Origin: Candidatus Gastranaerophilales bacterium
Lineage (GTDB): Bacteria > Cyanobacteriota > Vampirovibrionia > Gastranaerophilales > Gastranaerophilaceae
NCBI GenBank assembly: GCA_944322725.1
Contig: CALUPU010000005.1
Coordinates: 78,342 to 142,341 of the forward strand
Length of the DNA stretch: 64,000 bases
Reading direction: 5' to 3'
In this document: one piece after another, positions 60,912 through 64,000 of the stretch
How positions within the stretch are numbered: position 1 is the stretch's first letter
Layout: each line of letters begins with the position of its first letter
The notes under the pieces: generated by a model
The model's database searches: none
Told to the model about the DNA's origin: nothing
Seen by the model: only the letters and a program-made list of their open reading frames with translations
Program-made: the position numbers and the translations under genes

Positions 60912-61853
60912 ATGAGTTTATACGTAAACACCAACATTAACTCTTTGATTGCACAGAGAAGTTTGAACAGTTCAAGCAGCAGCTTGCAAACTGCAATCAC
61001 AAGATTATCAACAGGTTTCAAAGTAAACCAGGCAGGCGATGACGCAGCAGGTCTTTGTGTGGCACAAGGTTTGGACACACAGATCAGAGGTAACAAAAGA
61101 GCTATGCTCAACGTTGAAGACGGTTTGAACATGATGTACATTGCAGAAGGCGGTATGTCAGGGGTAACCGAAGACTTACAGAGAATTCGTGAGTTGTGCT
61201 TACAGGCAGCCAACGGTATTTACTCCGAAGACCAGGCACAAACCTTGATGAACGAAATTAAGCAAAGACTTGAAGACATTGACGTAATTGCAAACTCTAC
61301 TGTATTTAACGGATTGAATCTTGCAAACGGTTCAATGGCTGCAGCAGGTAAAGATGTTGTATTGCAATCAGGTTCAGGTACTGATGAAGCTAACAATACA
61401 ATCAATATTTCATCTGCATTGACAAACATGCTTTGTACAGCTCTCGGTATTGCGATAGATATCGTGGGTATGGATGAAGCAACAACATCTCTTGGCGCTG
61501 ATTATCTTGATCCGGGTACATATGACCCTGCAAACCCTCCGAAAGTAAACGGTTCGAACTGGGATAACGCATCAATAAGAAAATATGTAGAAAAACTTGA
61601 CGCTGCTATTGCAAAAATTTCTGAAGACAGATCTATGTTAGGTGCGTACCAGAACAGACTGCAATCCACTTCTGAAAACTTAACGGTTATGAACGAAAAC
61701 TATGAACGTTCTAAATCACAGATTATGGATGCTGATATGGCAGCAGAAAGTGCAAACATGGTTAAATACCAGGTTCTGCAGCAAACTTCAGCAGCTATGC
61801 TTGCTCAAGCTAACCAGATTCCTTCAATCGCTTTACAGCTTCTCGGTCAGTAA
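60912..61853 (+). CDS. fliC: Flagellin
   Basis: A 313-residue filament protein. The N-terminal D0/D1 block is SLYVNTNINSLIAQRSLNSSS and LSTGFKVNQAGDDAAGLCVAQGL; D1 continues NVEDGLNMMYIAEGGMSGVTEDLQRIRELCLQAANG. A short variable region is followed by the C-terminal coil MDADMAAESANMVKYQVLQQTSAAMLAQANQIPSIALQLLGQ. The start is ATG 60912; a longer frame begins inside rsmE. AGAGAG is the SD. Three cysteines (AAGLC, RELC, NMLC) are unusual for flagellins. Probably read from the sigma-28-type promoter. Confidence 0.95.
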   Translation: MSLYVNTNINSLIAQRSLNSSSSSLQTAITRLSTGFKVNQAGDDAAGLCVAQGLDTQIRGNKRAMLNVEDGLNMMYIAEGGMSGVTEDLQRIRELCLQAANGIYSEDQAQTLMNEIKQRLEDIDVIANSTVFNGLNLANGSMAAAGKDVVLQSGSGTDEANNTINISSALTNMLCTALGIAIDIVGMDEATTSLGADYLDPGTYDPANPPKVNGSNWDNASIRKYVEKLDAAIAKISEDRSMLGAYQNRLQSTSENLTVMNENYERSKSQIMDADMAAESANMVKYQVLQQTSAAMLAQANQIPSIALQLLGQ

Positions 61854-61941
61854 TAATCGGGCTGCATAAAGTAAGGCTTGATATAGCATAAAATTATATC
61901 TTCCAACAAATGATTTATGTATAAAGACAAATGTCTCTCTA

Positions 61942-61967
61942 GCGGCGATTGCTTCTGCAATCGCCGC
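61942..61967 (+). terminator. Hairpin after flagellin
   Basis: GCGGCGATTGC, loop TTCT, GCAATCGCCGC: a perfect 11-bp stem about 90 nt past the stop codon. Only a short T run follows, so it could be a terminator or an mRNA-stabilising hairpin. Confidence 0.6.
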
Positions 61968-61993
61968 CTCTCTAGTTTTAAGAATCATAATAT

Positions 61994-62683
61994 TTAAAAT
62001 AATCCCAGTTGTTTTTCAGTTTCTTTTTGAGGTATTATATTTCGCAAAAATTTTTTCCTGTGCCATTTTGTAGCACCGTATTGTTTGATTGCTTCAATAT
62101 GCCTTGCTGTTAAATAACCTTTGTTCTGTTCCCAGCCGTATTGTGGAAAATCCTTTGCAAGTTTGTTCATAAACCTGTCACGCGAAACTTTTGCAAGGAT
62201 GCTGGCTGCCGCAATGGCTGCTGATTTTGAATCGCCTTTTACCACTGTTTTTTGAGGATTCGTATATTTTTTTATGAGTTTATTGCCATCCACAAGTGTA
62301 AGTGTTTTTTTATTTCCAAGCTGCTTTTGCACTTCTTCGCACGATATTTTCATGCAATTGAGAGAGGTATTCAGAATGTTATTTTTGTCTATCTCTTCTA
62401 CTGTGCCTGCCTGAATATGGTAAACAGCCGAGTTTACTATTACTTCATATAACTCTTCTCTGTGTTTTTCAGACAGTTGTTTTGAATCATTCAGAATGGC
62501 AAGTTTTTCAAATAGTTCTTTGTCATGGCTTTTAAAACAGACTGCTGCTGCAAAAACAGGTCCTGCTCCCGGGCCTCTGCCTGCTTCATCCGTGCCTATG
62601 ACATAGTCTGTGTCATTTTTGTTTTCTTCGTCAAAAGAAAAAAGTTCTGTAATTTTATTCTTCTGTTTTTGTAATATCGTCAT
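61994..62683 (-). CDS. rnhB: Ribonuclease HII
   Basis: Removes ribonucleotides from DNA-RNA hybrids. 229 residues: YVIGTDEAGRGPGAGPVFAAAV (catalytic Asp-Glu), LNDSKQLSEKHREELY, TLVDGNKLIKKY, VKGDSKSAAIAAASILAKVSRDRFM and PQYGWEQNKGYLTARHIEAI. Starts inside the end of rbgA (29-nt overlap), so the two are coupled. Confidence 0.94.
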   Translation of the reverse strand: MTILQKQKNKITELFSFDEENKNDTDYVIGTDEAGRGPGAGPVFAAAVCFKSHDKELFEKLAILNDSKQLSEKHREELYEVIVNSAVYHIQAGTVEEIDKNNILNTSLNCMKISCEEVQKQLGNKKTLTLVDGNKLIKKYTNPQKTVVKGDSKSAAIAAASILAKVSRDRFMNKLAKDFPQYGWEQNKGYLTARHIEAIKQYGATKWHRKKFLRNIIPQKETEKQLGLF

Positions 62684-63506
62684 CTAAAATAAATCGTCCT
62701 ATACGTCCTGCACGAAAATCCGTAAGAACCATTACTGCTGTTCTTGTTATATCAGGTTGAGAATTTTTTACTATCCAGTTCCTGCTTTTTGCAACTGCTT
62801 CAAGTGTAATTTCTTTATCCAGGTTGTAGTATTCTTTTACTTTTTCAGGGTATCTTGCAGCAAGGATTTCGAGCAATTCTCTTGCTACTTCTTCGTTTTC
62901 GTAAGCATTTTCGCTAACCGAGTTTACCATTGCAAGTTTGCCTGCTTTAATCTGGTCTTCCTGTTTTAATGGAATTATTCCGGGTGTGTCTAAAAGGTCG
63001 ATTTTGGGGTTAACCCTGACCCACTGCTGTTGCCTTGTAACACCTGCTTTTGCACCTGTTTTTGTTTTGCCTTTTCTTATTAATTTATTGATTATACTGG
63101 ATTTACCGACATTCGGCATACCAACAACCACTACACGGGCAGGTCTTGGCAGCAGACCTTTTGCAACAAGTTTATCAATTCTTGGTTTAGCGAGTTCTGT
63201 TACTTTGTTCACAATTGTTGAAATGTCGTTGTTTTTTGATGCACAGGATGCGATAACAGGAAAACCTGTTTTTTCTTGATAATGATTTATCCACTGTTTC
63301 AGTGTGGTTTCGTCAGCAAGGTCAGCTTTATTTAGAACTATAAGTCTTGGTTTTTCGCCGAGAAGCTTTTTGATATCAGGGTAAACAGAACTGTCCGGAA
63401 TACGTGCATCAAGCACTTCAATAACAACATCAACAAGGTTGATGAGTTCTTTCAGTTTTTTTTCAGCTTTTGCAATGTGCCCCGGGTACCAGTGAATATG
63501 TGCCAT
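62655..63506 (-). CDS. rbgA: Ribosome biogenesis GTPase (YlqF/RbgA)
   Basis: A 283-residue circularly permuted GTPase for 50S assembly. Motif order G4-G1-G3: LIVLNKADLAD, then VVVGMPNVGKSSIINKL, GVTRQQQWVRV and LLDTPGIIP. N-terminal MAHIHWYPGHIAKAEKKLKE is the family signature. AAGGA precedes the ATG. First gene of the rbgA-rnhB pair. Confidence 0.94.
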   Translation of the reverse strand: MAHIHWYPGHIAKAEKKLKELINLVDVVIEVLDARIPDSSVYPDIKKLLGEKPRLIVLNKADLADETTLKQWINHYQEKTGFPVIASCASKNNDISTIVNKVTELAKPRIDKLVAKGLLPRPARVVVVGMPNVGKSSIINKLIRKGKTKTGAKAGVTRQQQWVRVNPKIDLLDTPGIIPLKQEDQIKAGKLAMVNSVSENAYENEEVARELLEILAARYPEKVKEYYNLDKEITLEAVAKSRNWIVKNSQPDITRTAVMVLTDFRAGRIGRFILDDDITKTEE

Positions 63507-63575
63507 AAGCTTTCCTTGATTATTCTGTTAAACAATTATAGTTGAAAACAATATTAAGAACTGTAAAAACAGGTG
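63507..63575. other. Spacer between rbgA and the MITE-like element
   Basis: AT-rich, no gene or hairpin is seen. Confidence 0.4.
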
Positions 63576-63946
63576 TATTGATAATATGTATTATGTAAAA
63601 AGTTTGGTTTTGAGGAGGCATAAGGAATTTACTTCTTCGTTCCGATTCCGTCCTCCGTCCTCCAAAGTCACTCCGAAGCAAACACCTTATGCCTCTCTAA
63701 TTTTTCGAAAAACAAACACCCTGCACTTTCTTGTTTAAGGTCAGAAGTTTTATTGAAAATCTTATACGTAGCTTTGTAGAACAACTTATCGAAACAACTT
63801 CAAGGCGAGTGTGTCTGAGGCTGTGTAACAGCCGAGTTCGCGAGCCTTAAGTTGAGATTAGTTGGACTAAAAGCGAAGTATCTGGATTTGAAATAAAATT
63901 TCTGACCGGAATAATAAGACTTTTTACATAATACATATTATCAATA
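63576..63946. mobile_element. MITE-like element with 28-bp perfect terminal inverted repeats
   Basis: 63576-63603 and 63919-63946 are perfect inverted copies (28 bp), each opening TATTGATAATATG from the outside. TA lies at both outer borders, as in TA-target duplications of IS630/mariner-type elements. The 315-bp interior has no coding frame. It holds an 11-bp inverted repeat (GAGGCATAAGG 63615-63625, CCTTATGCCTC 63685-63695), and a stem CAACTTCAAGGC/GCCTTAAGTTG (63795-63854) enclosing GGCTGT-ACAGCC. Its base composition is richer in GC than its flanks. Confidence 0.65.
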
Positions 63947-64000
63947 TATAGCAACATGCTGGCTGGGTTTGATTTATGCTGACATTTAAATACAAAAAGA
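63947..64000. other. Right flank of the MITE-like element
   Basis: An ATG at 63976 opens a frame (MLTFKYKK) that runs off the window. Such a start would suit a TnpB-like or other gene, but eight residues are too few to assign. Confidence 0.2.

Noticed and set aside
61942..61967. Flagellin 3' hairpin as part of a dispersed repeat
   Set aside because: No second copy of the 11-bp stem is found in the window.
63976..64000. Frame starting MLTFKYKK at the right edge, possibly a TnpB-like transposase
   Set aside because: Only eight residues are visible and no SD; it cannot be assigned.
1..64000. CRISPR array, restriction-modification, toxin-antitoxin or other defence system
   Set aside because: No regular spaced repeats and no adjacent pairs of the expected genes; the HNH protein stands alone.

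Overview
The window is AT-rich bacterial chromosome, densely coded on both strands. It carries housekeeping genes (dnaA, ruvC, rpsF-ssb-rpsR, cca, rsmE, rnhB, rbgA), flagellar basal-body genes and a flagellin, and outer-membrane and LPS genes (lpxK, a family 9 glycosyltransferase, an RND/TolC pump, an autotransporter). It also has glgC, prepilin-like proteins and several short secreted or LysM/EF-hand proteins of no known function. This mix (diderm, flagellated, glycogen-making, low GC, many short secreted orphans) fits the non-photosynthetic cyanobacterial relatives Gastranaerophilales (Melainabacteria). That assignment is inferred from gene content, not from a marker search.

Layout. 1-4.2 kb: a cut-off gene, two secreted orphans, a small cytosolic orphan, then metX-metW (methionine synthesis). 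4.3-7.6 kb: transketolase facing leuC. 7.8-12.9 kb: a LysM/EF-hand protein, then glgC, a membrane-anchored thioredoxin and two prepilins packed as one operon. 12.9-21.2 kb: an RND efflux operon (adaptor, pump, TolC) behind a palindromic operator, then spmA-spmB and an orphan amino-acid-binding lipoprotein. 21.2-25.3 kb (minus): lpxK, a glycosyltransferase, a STAS-like protein and dnaA. 25.4-33.3 kb: an M48 protease, an orphan OppF ATPase, a TPR lytic transglycosylase, a response-regulator/kinase hybrid, an orphan sugar permease and an HNH nuclease. 33.4-38.6 kb: a 1743-residue autotransporter with chlamydial Pmp-type GGAI/FxxN repeats.

38.7-43.5 kb: a divergent pair (orphan protein and sensor kinase), rubrerythrin and a phosphodiester glycosidase. 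43.7-47.6 kb (minus): a flagellar rod operon with a lytic transglycosylase between flgC and fliE. 47.7-53.1 kb is the accessory-looking part: tRNA-Met, a YopX-like protein, tRNA-Ser with a duplicated 3' end, a broken REP-associated transposase between REP-like hairpins, an orphan membrane protein, an ABC ATPase, a TPR lipoprotein and a short minus-strand gene. 53.2-64 kb: a degenerate TrpD-like protein, a C-rich candidate sRNA, mtnA, ruvC, a D-2-hydroxyacid dehydrogenase, the rpsF operon, cca-rsmE, flagellin behind a sigma-28-type promoter, rnhB-rbgA, and a 371-bp MITE-like element with perfect 28-bp terminal inverted repeats.

No complete defence system, CRISPR array or prophage is visible. 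The most unusual signals are: the MITE; the REP/RAYT remnant beside a duplicated tRNA end; a group of genes whose -10 box sits 6-13 nt before the start codon (leaderless mRNAs); a palindrome shared by three promoters; a pair of similarly built small minus-strand transcripts; cysteine-bearing flagellin; and the Pmp-like autotransporter.
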